A stretch of DNA of 35,449 nucleotides from Caldisericota bacterium (GTDB lineage: Bacteria > Caldisericota > Caldisericia > UBA6126): the NCBI GenBank assembly GCA_003566815.1, contig PXBT01000161.1:1-35449 (forward strand), written 5' to 3'. Of this stretch, positions 16,594 to 25,578 are shown piece after piece. Within the stretch, counting starts at the first letter, position 1; every line of letters starts with the position of its first letter. The notes under the pieces were generated by a model. The model worked only from the letters and a program-made list of their open reading frames with translations. It was not told the DNA's origin and ran no database searches. A program made the position numbers and the translations under genes.

Positions 16594-17679
16594 TCAATGA
16601 GAAGCATCCTCAAATTCTTTTCTTAAGGTTTTGATTAATTCATCCACTGAGACCATCTGATTAATGCGCCATACATTGGATCCAGCAAAAGCAAATCCAT
16701 GCTTGAATTGTCCCTTTTTGGCATGAGTAAGTGCTGAAGCAATACAATACGGAGTAGTATTGGGATCACAAGTGCTAATACAATGATACGGGCATGAAAA
16801 AGGTTTTTTTTGTCCTTCGCTCACGTCAAAAAGAAATTTATTTTGTATGGCTCTTCCAGGGAGGCCCACAGGACTTTTTATAATCACAACGTCCTTTTTT
16901 TCGGCCATAAGGTAAGCTTGTTTGAAATCATTGGATGCATCACATTCTTCTGTTGCAACAAATCGAGTAGCCATTTGAACTCCAGAGGCACCCATGGAAA
17001 GATATTTTTTTATATCCTTTCCATTATAAATACCTCCTGCTGCAATTACAGGAATTTTTTTGTTGTATTTTGATTCCAGCAAGGATACTGCTTTAAGTAC
17101 TTCTGGAAGAAGTTGATCAAGCTGATAGGAAGGATTATTGATTTGATCTATTTTGAATCCAAGGTGACCTCCAGCTTGTGGTCCTTCCAATACAATAGCA
17201 TCAGCCGTATAATGGTATCGTTCCTGCCATCGGGTTATTAAAACATGAGCTGCTCTAGCGCTGGAAATAATAGGTACCAATTTGGTTTTGCTGTTTTTGC
17301 TTAAATAAGTCGGCAGATTAAGCGGAAGACCTGCTCCTGCAAAAATAATATCAATTCCTTCTTGAATAGAGGCTGTAACGTAATCGCTAAAATTTGAAAG
17401 CGCAACCATAATATTTACACCCAAAATACCTTTGGTTAAGGATTGTGTTTTACGTATTTCATTTCTCAATGCTCGAATATTTGCTTGTAAATAATTTTTA
17501 AAAAAATCAGTCTCACACATACCTATTCCTGCAGCAGCAATAACTCCGATACCCCCCTGACTAGCTACAGCAGATGACAATCCCGACAGCGATATCCCTA
17601 TTCCCATTCCACCTTGTATAATAGGTACTGGTGCTACTAAATCCCCAATACGAAGAGAGGGGAAGTCAAGATTTTTCAT
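16594..17679 (-). CDS. Nitronate monooxygenase / FabK-like FMN enzyme
   Basis: The ORF-track start is a TTG inside the GGAAAGG ribosome binding site; the ATG at 17679, seven bases beyond it, is the better start (361 residues). The FMN TIM barrel is clear: IIQGGMGIGISLSGLSSAVA, GGIGVIAAAGIGM, EGPQAGGHLGF (active-site His) and VIAAGGIYNGKDIKKYLSMGASGVQMATRF. The C-terminus has a cluster of four Cys (CPYHCISTCDPNTTPYC), which is common in the clostridial branch of this family. It may oxidise alkyl nitronates such as propionate 3-nitronate or act as an enoyl-ACP reductase; no fab genes are nearby, so the former name is preferred. It is divergent from the hybrid kinase. Confidence 0.88.
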   Translation of the reverse strand: MKNLDFPSLRIGDLVAPVPIIQGGMGIGISLSGLSSAVASQGGIGVIAAAGIGMCETDFFKNYLQANIRALRNEIRKTQSLTKGILGVNIMVALSNFSDYVTASIQEGIDIIFAGAGLPLNLPTYLSKNSKTKLVPIISSARAAHVLITRWQERYHYTADAIVLEGPQAGGHLGFKIDQINNPSYQLDQLLPEVLKAVSLLESKYNKKIPVIAAGGIYNGKDIKKYLSMGASGVQMATRFVATEECDASNDFKQAYLMAEKKDVVIIKSPVGLPGRAIQNKFLFDVSEGQKKPFSCPYHCISTCDPNTTPYCIASALTHAKKGQFKHGFAFAGSNVWRINQMVSVDELIKTLRKEFEDASH

Positions 17680-17873
17680 ATTAAACCTTTCCAACTTTTT
17701 TCGTCAAAATTAAAACATAATTAATTTAATTTTATCATATAATGCATAAATTTAAAAACTGCACACTCACAACTTTTATTGATTTCTTTGAACTATAGCA
17801 TATAACTTTACTGTTAGAATGGCATAGCTTAAGTAAGGTTTATCCTAACAAGGATAATTAAGGATAATGAAAT

Positions 17874-20735
17874 ATGAACGAACAAGCGCTTCAATATTAT
17901 AAAGAAAAGTATCAACAACTTACCGAGAATATCACGGATGTAATTTTCACAATGGATATGAACCTGAAAACTACTTATATCAGTCCATCGGTAGAAAAAA
18001 TGTTAGGCGAAACCCCCGAACAGCATAGTAAAAAAAGCATCGAAGAAAAATTCCCTCCCTCTTCCCTGAAAAAAATTCAATCAGTATTGCAAGAAGAATT
18101 AGAGAAAGAAAAAGATCCTCAGGTCGATAAAAACAGGTCCAGACTAATTGAACTGGATCACTACAAGTCAGATAAAAAGATTATCCCTGTGTCCATCAAT
18201 ATCAGCTTTTTACGCGATCAAAAAGGTCAGACCATCGGTTTTCTAGGAGTTACCAGAGACATTACAGAAGAAAAAAATGCTTCTGCTTTTCAAGCATTGC
18301 TGACCAACATTGCCAGCTCCTATATCAATGCACCCCTGTCTACCATTTATGACGCTATCAATGCTTCACTGAAAGAAATAGGCACTTTTGTCGATGCTGA
18401 TCGGGTCTATATTTTTGACTATGACTGGGAAAAGCAAGTATGCAACAATATTTTTGAATGGTGCGCAGAAAATATCAGCCCCCAGATAGATAACCTGCAG
18501 TCAGTTCCTCTGGATATAATGCCTGAATGGGTTCAAGCTCATCAGAATAATGATTTGGTATATATCCCCAGGGTACCCTCTTTAGATCAAGGGAGCAAGC
18601 TAAGAAAATTGCTCGAAGACCAGGATATCAAAAGCATGCTGGCTATTCCTCTTATGCTGGATCAACAATGCGTAGGCTTCGTTGGGTTTGATTCGGTCAA
18701 ACATTTTCACGACTATACCGACAAAGATACTACTCTTCTCCGAATATTTTCTGGGATACTGGTGAATATCAAAGAGCGGATTGAAACACAGCGAGAACTT
18801 GTTTCTTCCAAAGAGCAGTCTGATGCTGCAAATAAAGCTAAATCTGAGTTTTTAGCCAACATGAGTCATGAAATCCGCACACCTCTCAATGGCGTGATTG
18901 GTTTTACTGAATTACTTTTAAAAACACCTCTTAGTCATGTTCAGCAACAATATGCGCAGAATGCCCATACTTCAGGGCAAGCCTTACTGGGCATCATCAA
19001 TGATATTCTTGATTTTTCGAAAATTGAAGCAGGTAAGTTGGAGCTTGAACTGATTAAAACAGATGTTTTTGAACTGATGGAACAAACAGCAGACATTATC
19101 AAATATCATGCTTCCCAAAAAGAGCTCGAACTGCTTTTAAATATAAGCTTGTCAATCCCTCGATTTGCTGAAGTTGACCCAATACGCCTTAAGCAAGTAT
19201 TAATTAATTTGCTTAGTAATGCTGTTAAATTTACAGAAAAGGGAGAAATTGAGCTTAAAGTAAGCTTTGAGAAAATAAATAGCGATCAAGGTCGTTATAC
19301 TTTTTCTGTTCGTGACACAGGAATCGGAATCTCACCTGAGCAGAAGGACCGACTTTTCAAAGCATTTTCCCAGGCTGACAGCTCAACTACAAGAAAGTAT
19401 GGGGGCAGTGGATTGGGTTTGACCATTTCAAGCCTGTTGGTAGAAAAAATGGGGGGAAAGATTGCGCTGGAAAGTATACCTGGCAAAGGATCCGCCTTTT
19501 CTTTTATCATCGAAACTACTTATCATAAGGGTACCTTGGAGCAAAGTTTTGAGCCATTGCCCATAAAACGAGTCCTGGTCGTTGATGACAATGTTCAAAA
19601 TCGACAAATCCTTGAACATAATTTTTCCTATTGGGGTATTGCCTTCACTGGATGCGAAAATGGCTTGGAAGCTTTGAAAACATTGGAAAAAAATGAGCCT
19701 TTCGATTTGATTATCGTTGATTATCATATGCCTTACATGGATGGGTTGGAAACCATAAAACTGATAAGAGAAAAACTGGTGCTGACACCTGAAGAAATGC
19801 CCATTATTCTTCTGCATAGCTCCTCTGATGGACAAGAGCTAAGAGATCAATGCAAAAAACTGGGTGTCCGCTTCAATTTAATAAAACCAGTCAAAGCTCA
19901 GGTATTGTATCAATTTCTAAAAAATATCCATAAAAATAAATCTGCTGTGTCTTTAGCTGACAAAGAGTCAGCAACAAAATATTTGCAACAAAAAGCATGT
20001 GAAACCATTGATAATATCAAAATCCTTATAGTCGAGGACTCCCATATGAATATGATGCTGGCAAAGTCATTGATTAAAAATATTCTTCCCTGTGCTGAAA
20101 TACTTGAAGCTATTGATGGCATTGAGGCAGTAGAAATTACATTGGAAAAGCATCCTCATCTAGTGCTGATGGATGTTCAAATGCCTGGATTAGATGGGCT
20201 TGAAGCTTGCAGACAAATTAGGGAAAGAGAACAACAAAAAGACCATCGAATACCTATTATTGCTCTGACTGCTGGAGCACTTAAAGAAGAAAGAGATCGA
20301 TGTATAGCCGCCGGGATGGACGATTTTTTATCCAAACCCATTGATATGGAAACGCTGGACAAAATGATCCACAAACATCTTTTCACTGCTTTAAAAATGG
20401 AGAAAAACCCCAGCTTCGACAAGGCCAGCTTGTTAAAAAGAGTAGGGTACAATACTGATCTTTATTATCAATTCCTTGAAATATCCAAAAATTTGCCTGA
20501 AAAAATTCAAAATCTGGAAAAAGCAATTCAGCGATTTAATGTGGAAGAAATTAAACAAACTGCCCATATCATTAAAGGCACAGCTTCCATGATTAGTTTT
20601 GTCAAAATGGCTTCTATAGCAGAAGCTATGGAGCAAAATACTTCTGACCCGGAGAAATGCAAAGGTTTCCTTGAAGAGCTATTTAATGAGTGGAGTAAAG
20701 TGAAACTTGCAATACAGCAAGAGCTCAACCATTAG
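17874..20735 (+). CDS. Soluble hybrid histidine kinase with PAS, GAF, two receivers and HPt
   Basis: The 953-residue protein lacks membrane segments. Order: PAS (about 8-135), GAF (145-305), HisKA with phospho-His332 in [11 protein letters not shown], HATPase ([25 protein letters not shown]), first receiver (565-690, Asp616 in [12 protein letters not shown]), second receiver (715-838, Asp767 in [13 protein letters not shown]), and an HPt domain (845-950) with His898 in AHIIKGTAS. This is a complete internal phosphorelay, and the HPt could pass phosphate to a separate regulator. In the first receiver the Thr/Ser position reads LLHSSS, still plausible. AAGGATAAT precedes the ATG. Its stop is 7 nt from the end of the convergent lipoprotein gene. 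Confidence 0.95.
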   Translation: MNEQALQYYKEKYQQLTENITDVIFTMDMNLKTTYISPSVEKMLGETPEQHSKKSIEEKFPPSSLKKIQSVLQEELEKEKDPQVDKNRSRLIELDHYKSDKKIIPVSINISFLRDQKGQTIGFLGVTRDITEEKNASAFQALLTNIASSYINAPLSTIYDAINASLKEIGTFVDADRVYIFDYDWEKQVCNNIFEWCAENISPQIDNLQSVPLDIMPEWVQAHQNNDLVYIPRVPSLDQGSKLRKLLEDQDIKSMLAIPLMLDQQCVGFVGFDSVKHFHDYTDKDTTLLRIFSGILVNIKERIETQRELVSSKEQSDAANKAKSEFLANMSHEIRTPLNGVIGFTELLLKTPLSHVQQQYAQNAHTSGQALLGIINDILDFSKIEAGKLELELIKTDVFELMEQTADIIKYHASQKELELLLNISLSIPRFAEVDPIRLKQVLINLLSNAVKFTEKGEIELKVSFEKINSDQGRYTFSVRDTGIGISPEQKDRLFKAFSQADSSTTRKYGGSGLGLTISSLLVEKMGGKIALESIPGKGSAFSFIIETTYHKGTLEQSFEPLPIKRVLVVDDNVQNRQILEHNFSYWGIAFTGCENGLEALKTLEKNEPFDLIIVDYHMPYMDGLETIKLIREKLVLTPEEMPIILLHSSSDGQELRDQCKKLGVRFNLIKPVKAQVLYQFLKNIHKNKSAVSLADKESATKYLQQKACETIDNIKILIVEDSHMNMMLAKSLIKNILPCAEILEAIDGIEAVEITLEKHPHLVLMDVQMPGLDGLEACRQIREREQQKDHRIPIIALTAGALKEERDRCIAAGMDDFLSKPIDMETLDKMIHKHLFTALKMEKNPSFDKASLLKRVGYNTDLYYQFLEISKNLPEKIQNLEKAIQRFNVEEIKQTAHIIKGTASMISFVKMASIAEAMEQNTSDPEKCKGFLEELFNEWSKVKLAIQQELNH

Positions 20736-20742
20736 ATCCTCT

Positions 20743-21240
20743 TTATAATTTGCTCATCATGCTCTGTAACATATCTTTGAGATATTGATGCAATTTTTCT
20801 TCATCTTCTGCAATATACCAGAGAAAATGATGGTTTTTCATCTCATCAGCATCGGGTGTGATTAGATGTGTCACAAAATCCTCGGTCATGGCTTTGTAAT
20901 TGAATACGATTTCACTGTTTTCGAGATATTGGCTTCGTACTCTTCGGTAAGTGATTAAGCCCTGGTTGACTTCGTCCTGATAATACTCAGGCAGTATTTC
21001 CATCAGAGCCTCTCCGATAAAATAGCTTTCAAGACATTCATGCCAAAAATGCACAATATCCAGCCGATAATCGGGTAAATCCATCTCAGTTAAATTTTCA
21101 GGAAAATACAATATAGTCTCATTGGTTGGAAGTGTAATTGAAACATCGTGTTTTTCGCATCCACTCCACAAGAATGAAAAAACAAAAAGCGCAACCAGTA
21201 ATACTTTCAAAGGTTGATATAATATTTCTCTGTATTTCAT
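20743..21240 (-). CDS. Small lipoprotein of unknown function
   Basis: A 165-residue product with a type II signal peptide: basic start MKYREILYQPLK, hydrophobic stretch, then lipobox FLWSG-C at about residue 28. The mature part is acidic, mostly helical, and rich in His, Tyr and Glu (FWHECLESYF, NHHFLWYIAEDEEKLHQYL). No family recognised. It lies 135 nt downstream of the hydrolase gene on the same strand, with an esterase remnant in between. It is convergent with the hybrid kinase with only 7 nt between stop codons and no visible terminator. Confidence 0.75.
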   Translation of the reverse strand: MKYREILYQPLKVLLVALFVFSFLWSGCEKHDVSITLPTNETILYFPENLTEMDLPDYRLDIVHFWHECLESYFIGEALMEILPEYYQDEVNQGLITYRRVRSQYLENSEIVFNYKAMTEDFVTHLITPDADEMKNHHFLWYIAEDEEKLHQYLKDMLQSMMSKL

Positions 21241-21275
21241 CCTTTTTCACCTTTTTCCAATTATACTATGCTTAA

Positions 21276-21434
21276 TTATCTATTATCACTTGATTTTGGA
21301 TGTCGGGTGAAAAAATCCCAAATCACTTGCGTTGCATCCAAAACCTCAATATTAATTCTACTTCCAACCAGCCATTCAGGCAATAAGGATCTGCCTCCAG
21401 GCCAATGGTGGCCAAGCTCTTTGATTTGTTGTAT
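21276..21434 (-). pseudogene. C-terminal remnant of a PHB-depolymerase/feruloyl-esterase-type hydrolase
   Basis: In a frame different from the beta-lactamase gene, the minus strand reads 52 residues up to TAA. They contain GHHWPGG (the catalytic-His motif of the Esterase_PHB/LpqC family), LPEWLVGSR, and the typical ending DATQVIWDFFTRHPK. The frame is closed upstream by TAA at 21435-21437 and has no start codon. Its first 59 bases overlap the last codons of the beta-lactamase ORF. This is a truncated gene end, left when a deletion joined two hydrolase genes. It is absent from the ORF track because it has no start. Confidence 0.75.
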
Positions 21435-22536
21435 TTATTTCCCCTGCCATCAGGCAATGCTCGCTGAAAGATGCTTCGTTGGTTTTGCCCGTTAGTAGCA
21501 AAGAAAGAAAGGCTTGATCATTAAAACCCGTACCGCGATCCAAAGCTTCCAAAATACCTGTAGCCTGCCTCACGATCACCCATCCTTCTGCCTGGCTGAT
21601 ATATAGGCGTTGACCACCTGCTCCGGCTGCCCGCACCAAATCTTTGGGTATTGCTGGATGATCCCACATATAATTACGATCAATCATACGGTTGCGATCT
21701 CTTATTTCTTTGGATACTTCACGATTCAGCCACCAGGTAAGCCCATAGCCTGGATTGGGGTCTGATCCGATAAAACATTCTTTGATCAAATCAGGGTCAA
21801 GCAATATTTCTTCATTCCATAGCCCTTCCTTGCGCACAAATTCTCCAAATGTTGCCCAATGGCGAGCTGTGAGAAATGCTCCTGAAGGCAAATGAGGATT
21901 GCCGTCCCTTCCTCTTCGCCAAAAACCATAACCAATATTTAATGGCTGAAACAATTTTTGATCAAGATACTCCAAAGGATCAATTCCCTGGGGTTCCAGC
22001 TTCCTGCGCATAATTTCTCCAAAAATCTGAAATGGGGCAGAATCATACATAAAAACTCTATCGGGCCTGAAAAGTGCTGGAGCCTGGAGGGCCTCCTCAT
22101 AGGTGGGCACATTGCCTGGCTGGTTGCCTCCTCGAACTCCGCTGGTGAGCCAAAGAATCTGGCGAATGGTGATCAAAGATTTGATGGGATCGTCCTCCCA
22201 CTCAGGCAAGGTTTCTTTGGCAAGCTCATCCCATTCCATCAAACCATCCTGCACCGCAAAGGCCGCCATGATACCCGAAAAACTTTTGGTCCCGCTTGCA
22301 AGCTCATGAGCTCTCTGAGGAGATCCTATGCCAGTATATGCCTCATAAACTATTTCACCCTCTTTCATAAGGATAAGAGAAATACCATGGTTATCCTCAT
22401 GATATCGTTGAGCCAGAGCAATGAAATCGGGATCAAATCCATCGGATGGCTCTTGCGCATTACTTTGAAAACATAGCAAGGAAAGGATCAAGACCACTAC
22501 CAAAGCCAGACTCTTTTTTAACCAAGACTTACTCAT
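21376..22536 (-). CDS. Serine hydrolase of the beta-lactamase family (class C/PBP4-like), exported
   Basis: Start placed at the second ATG (22536), 8 nt after AGGAGG; the ORF-track ATG at 22542 is only 2 nt away from it. A signal peptide (KKSLALVVVLILSLLCFQSNA) leads a beta-lactamase-fold domain. The SxxK nucleophile motif is SGTK at about Ser81/Lys84. The YxN motif is represented by YDS (Tyr164), an Asn-to-Ser change. The third motif is likely GAGGQRLYIS (usually HxG/KTG-like). Such proteins are mostly esterases or D-amino-acid peptidases rather than antibiotic-degrading enzymes. The last ~20 residues (NTTNQRAWPPLAWRQILIA) are an out-of-frame reading of an esterase tail, so the native C-terminus has been replaced. 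Confidence 0.88.
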   Translation of the reverse strand: MSKSWLKKSLALVVVLILSLLCFQSNAQEPSDGFDPDFIALAQRYHEDNHGISLILMKEGEIVYEAYTGIGSPQRAHELASGTKSFSGIMAAFAVQDGLMEWDELAKETLPEWEDDPIKSLITIRQILWLTSGVRGGNQPGNVPTYEEALQAPALFRPDRVFMYDSAPFQIFGEIMRRKLEPQGIDPLEYLDQKLFQPLNIGYGFWRRGRDGNPHLPSGAFLTARHWATFGEFVRKEGLWNEEILLDPDLIKECFIGSDPNPGYGLTWWLNREVSKEIRDRNRMIDRNYMWDHPAIPKDLVRAAGAGGQRLYISQAEGWVIVRQATGILEALDRGTGFNDQAFLSLLLTGKTNEASFSEHCLMAGEINTTNQRAWPPLAWRQILIA

Positions 22537-22625
22537 CCACATGCCCTCCTGGAATCATCTTTTATCACAATACCTTTACGGTACGGATAAAATTACATGC
22601 TTCACGATACCAATTTAAACCCAGT

Positions 22626-22850
22626 TTACACCAGATCATCTTCCATGAGCACATAGAGGTATTCGTCTTCATCCAGACCAAAACGCTCTTCCTCAGTGGT
22701 GAATGATTCTTCCAAAGAAGCGATATATTCCTCTGCTTCTTTTTGTTGGTGTTGATAATCCTTTTCGATATTTTTGCTAACCAAAAAAAGTTCATCCAGC
22801 GGATTAATTTTTTTCTTTTTCTTTTTTTTAGGCCCCTGCAATCTCTCCAT
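22626..22850 (-). CDS. Small protein: lysine-run N-terminus, acidic C-terminus
   Basis: A 74-residue product chosen over the overlapping ORF at 22565-22795 because AAAGGAGA lies 7 nt before its ATG and its composition is coherent. Residues 8-14 are seven consecutive lysines; the rest is a helical, strongly acidic segment (KEAEEYIASLEES, EEERFGLDEDEY). No membrane segment and no known domain. It stands alone between folT (98 nt upstream) and the hydrolase gene (89 nt downstream). It could bind nucleic acid or a protein partner, but nothing in the sequence decides this. Confidence 0.65.
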   Translation of the reverse strand: MERLQGPKKKKKKKINPLDELFLVSKNIEKDYQHQQKEAEEYIASLEESFTTEEERFGLDEDEYLYVLMEDDLV

Positions 22851-22948
22851 GACAGGTCTCCTTTACCTATTAATTACAAAACCTGCAATAATTTGATTGT
22901 ATTTTTGATGAACAAAAAAGCAATATCAAACCCATTCCCCTCTTCATC

Positions 22949-23494
22949 TTATCTTTTAATCCATTTTTGGAAGACAGGTTGAGTAAACAAAACCAATCCA
23001 AGCAGGGTATATGCAACAATTTGAATGGGAGCAGTGAAATATCGAGGAATCAGTGAAACTTGAAAAGGTATCTCAAAGACTAGAAAAAGAAACCAGGGCA
23101 AAAGTGTCCATTGCGTGATGAGCTGAGACAACACAACCCCTGTAATAAATCGGATTCGAAAGGCTTCCATGAGAGTTAAATTTTTTAAAAAAGGCAAGTA
23201 CATCGCCAGCCCAGGAATAAAACCATACATAGCTGAAACAAGGCTGAAATGAGGCATATAGGCCCCTATTGGGCTAATCATAAAGCCACCGATATCAGCC
23301 ACAATACCCACAACAGCTCCGTAAAGAGGGCCAAAGAGCACGCCTGCAATCAAAATCGGGAAAGCCCCAAATCCAACGCGGATATTTTCCGCTCCTCCAT
23401 AGGCAAACCTGATGCTGGCAAAACGAGAAAGAATAATACTCAGAGCAATCAAGATACCGCAATACACCAATTTTTGTATCCAATGACGATTCAT
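22949..23494 (-). CDS. folT: ECF transporter S component, folate type
   Basis: A 181-residue membrane protein of about six helices. Recognised as FolT-like from the order IRVGFGAFPILIAGVLFGPLYGAVVGIVADIGGF followed by PIGAYMPHFSLVSAMYGFIPG (each quoted only as landmarks), which matches folate-specific S components. It would bind folate and work with a shared EcfAAT module encoded elsewhere. Its ATG overlaps the tsaD stop as ATGA, with AGGTAGG inside the tsaD end, so it is translationally coupled to tsaD. No THF riboswitch precedes it because it is internal to the operon. Confidence 0.82.
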   Translation of the reverse strand: MNRHWIQKLVYCGILIALSIILSRFASIRFAYGGAENIRVGFGAFPILIAGVLFGPLYGAVVGIVADIGGFMISPIGAYMPHFSLVSAMYGFIPGLAMYLPFLKNLTLMEAFRIRFITGVVLSQLITQWTLLPWFLFLVFEIPFQVSLIPRYFTAPIQIVAYTLLGLVLFTQPVFQKWIKR

Positions 23495-24522
23495 ATGCCT
23501 ACCTCACTATTCTTTGAATTATGAATGGATGATATCGACAAGCGCGATACCACGGGAAAAGTCAGCGTATCAGCCCCTCTGAGCCTATACTGATGATATC
23601 CGGTAAAAGCTATCATTCCTGCATTGTCCGTGCACCATTTTCTACCAGGGAAAAAGCAGGGAACAGGCAAAGAACTTTGAAACAAATCGCGAAGTGTTTG
23701 ATTGGCGGCCACCCCTCCAGAAAGCGTCACTGCTTTTACAGGGTATTGATGCAACACTCTTTTGGCTACCACCAGCAATTGATGAAACAAAGCATGCTGA
23801 TAAGATGCGCAAAGATGGGCAACTTCCAGGGAGGTTTGATCAGAACCTAATGATTTGAGTAGCAACATGGCTGAAGTTTTCAACCCTGAAAAACTGAGAG
23901 CAAAGGTGCTTTTTTTCACTTTGGGCAATGGAAAGGCATAAGCATTTTTTGATCCTTCCTGTGCTTTCTTTTCTATGAGAGGTCCGGCAGGATAAGGTAT
24001 GCCCAGCAATTTTCCAAACTTGTCCAATGCTTCTCCGCAGGCGTCATCCACTGTTTCAGCCACCTTTTCATACCTTCCTATTGCCTTGACCAGAATATAC
24101 TCGGTATGCCCTCCGGAAACTATGATTCCAAGGAAGGGAAAAGCTATATCGGAATGATCCATCATAGGAGAAAGCAAATGGCCTTCCAAATGATTCACTG
24201 CAACAATGGGTCGCCCAAGCCCCATAGACAAGGTTTTTGCATAGTCAACACCCACCAAAAGTGAACCTACCAGGCCTGGCCCATGAGTTACCGCAATCAA
24301 ATCCAGTTCATCCCATTGGGTTTGAGCTTCCAGTAAAGCATGCTCTGCAACCCAGGGCAAAACTTCCAGATGCTTGCGAGATGCTATTTCAGGCACTATT
24401 CCTCCATATTTTTGGTGAAAAACTTCCTGAGAAGACAAGACTACCGAGCGAATGCCTTGATCGGTATCATATACACTGCAGGAAGTATCGTCGCAGGAAG
24501 TTTCAATTCCCAGCACACGCAT
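23491..24522 (-). CDS. tsaD: tRNA N6-threonylcarbamoyladenosine transferase TsaD
   Basis: TsaD transfers the threonylcarbamoyl group from its adenylate to A37 of ANN-decoding tRNAs, with TsaB and TsaE. Seen: GIETSCDDTSCSVYD at the N-terminus, the metal-binding NHLEGHL, VSGGHTEYILV, DDACGEALDKFGKLLGIPYPAG and SGGVAANQTLRDLF. The metal Asp is in CTDNAGMIA. Length (343) is standard. The start overlaps the end of rimI by 20 nt. All partners except TsaC/TsaC2 (Sua5) are in this operon. Confidence 0.97.
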   Translation of the reverse strand: MRVLGIETSCDDTSCSVYDTDQGIRSVVLSSQEVFHQKYGGIVPEIASRKHLEVLPWVAEHALLEAQTQWDELDLIAVTHGPGLVGSLLVGVDYAKTLSMGLGRPIVAVNHLEGHLLSPMMDHSDIAFPFLGIIVSGGHTEYILVKAIGRYEKVAETVDDACGEALDKFGKLLGIPYPAGPLIEKKAQEGSKNAYAFPLPKVKKSTFALSFSGLKTSAMLLLKSLGSDQTSLEVAHLCASYQHALFHQLLVVAKRVLHQYPVKAVTLSGGVAANQTLRDLFQSSLPVPCFFPGRKWCTDNAGMIAFTGYHQYRLRGADTLTFPVVSRLSISSIHNSKNSEVGI

Positions 24523-24976
24523 TATTTAGCTCCTTTATCATCTCATATGCATCCTCAAAAGAATGCGCATAATAATTTTTGCGTCGGTAAGTAACCTTGT
24601 AGCCTCTTTGCTTGTAAAAATCAAGGGCTATACTATTGCTAATGCCTACTTCGAGCACGATTGTTTTGCACCGAGCCTGAACAGCAAGTTGTTCTCCAAA
24701 ATTCATCAACAAATGCCCTATGCCTTTTTTCCGATAAGTTGGCTTAACTGCAATATTTGCAATATGAGCCTCATCCAAAATCAACCACAACCCCAAAAAA
24801 CCCACCATTTCTTTTTCCAGGTAGCAAACAAAATATTTGGCAAATCGGTTGCGCACCAGCTCAACAAAAAATTCCTTTTTGGGCCAGGGATACTGAAAAC
24901 TATCTTTTTCAATTTGATAAACCGCAGGGATATCAGCAATATTCATGGACCGAATTTGTATTTTGGGGCTTTTCAT
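24503..24976 (-). CDS. rimI: Ribosomal protein S18 alanine N-acetyltransferase (RimI-like)
   Basis: A 157-residue GNAT enzyme expected to acetylate the N-terminus of ribosomal protein S18 and possibly other proteins. The acetyl-CoA loop is RKKGIGHLLM after the beta-4 strand IANIAVKPTY, and the C-terminal FYKQRGYKVTYRRKNYY is the standard GNAT ending. In Bacillota rimI commonly sits between tsaB and tsaD, exactly as here. The start overlaps the tsaB stop by 4 nt. Confidence 0.93.
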   Translation of the reverse strand: MKSPKIQIRSMNIADIPAVYQIEKDSFQYPWPKKEFFVELVRNRFAKYFVCYLEKEMVGFLGLWLILDEAHIANIAVKPTYRKKGIGHLLMNFGEQLAVQARCKTIVLEVGISNSIALDFYKQRGYKVTYRRKNYYAHSFEDAYEMIKELNNACAGN

Positions 24977-25578
24977 CCAAACAAATCGTCCTCTCTGCGG
25001 ATATAGACCGGGAATATTTCATTCAAACTGCAAGCTTGCTTTGATTTTAATGGCAAAACAGCCCGGGGTTGCACATGGATAAACCCCCATTTTTCGCAAA
25101 GAGGAAGAAGATCGGAATATATGGGATAATTTCTTTGCAAATCCATAGCCTCTTCATAGTTTATCATGCAAGCAGATTGCTCCTCAGAATCGCTGAAAAG
25201 TTTGAAATAACCTTCTTTTCCAGACCCGGCTATCACAACCCCATACGGCAGAACAGCCCCAGAGATACAAGCCGAGATGTAGTCAAAGCTGGAAACCAGT
25301 TGCATCTTCGGTTGAAATAACTGGTACCATGCTTTAGCTATGATGACCCCGGCTCGAACTCCTGTGAAAAAACCTGGTCCATGCACCAGATATAGCTCAT
25401 GAATCTCTGTATGGGATATCTTGTTTTTTTTAAGCATGATTTGAATATCATTGACATAAGTATTGTCGGACCGATGATCCAGCACCATCGAATGTTCTTG
25501 AAGGCATTGATAATCTCGAAACAAAGCCAGCATTGATTGTTTCAAAGCAGTTTGTATGAATAACTGATGCTTAGCCAT
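24973..25578 (-). CDS. tsaB: TsaB, t6A biosynthesis subunit (diverged)
   Basis: TsaB is the inactive TsaD paralogue that scaffolds the TsaBDE complex. The 201-residue product keeps the signature LYLVHGPGFFTGVRAGVIIAKAW at about 60-85 and lies in the classic position between tsaE and rimI. The N-terminus reads MAKHQLFIQTALKQSMLALF, without the usual IDTS strand-loop found in most TsaB/TsaD, so it is diverged at the ASKHA phosphate loop. As TsaB is not thought to catalyse the reaction, function could be preserved. It overlaps tsaE by 8 nt. Confidence 0.9.
   Translation of the reverse strand: MAKHQLFIQTALKQSMLALFRDYQCLQEHSMVLDHRSDNTYVNDIQIMLKKNKISHTEIHELYLVHGPGFFTGVRAGVIIAKAWYQLFQPKMQLVSSFDYISACISGAVLPYGVVIAGSGKEGYFKLFSDSEEQSACMINYEEAMDLQRNYPIYSDLLPLCEKWGFIHVQPRAVLPLKSKQACSLNEIFPVYIRREDDLFG

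Noticed and set aside
17788-17820. TTGAAC and TAGAAT upstream of the hybrid kinase as a promoter
   Set aside because: The spacer would be 21 nt, too long for a normal sigma-A promoter.
22565-22795. 76-residue minus-strand ORF
   Set aside because: It overlaps the 74-residue lysine/acidic gene in another frame, lacks a ribosome binding site and has irregular composition.
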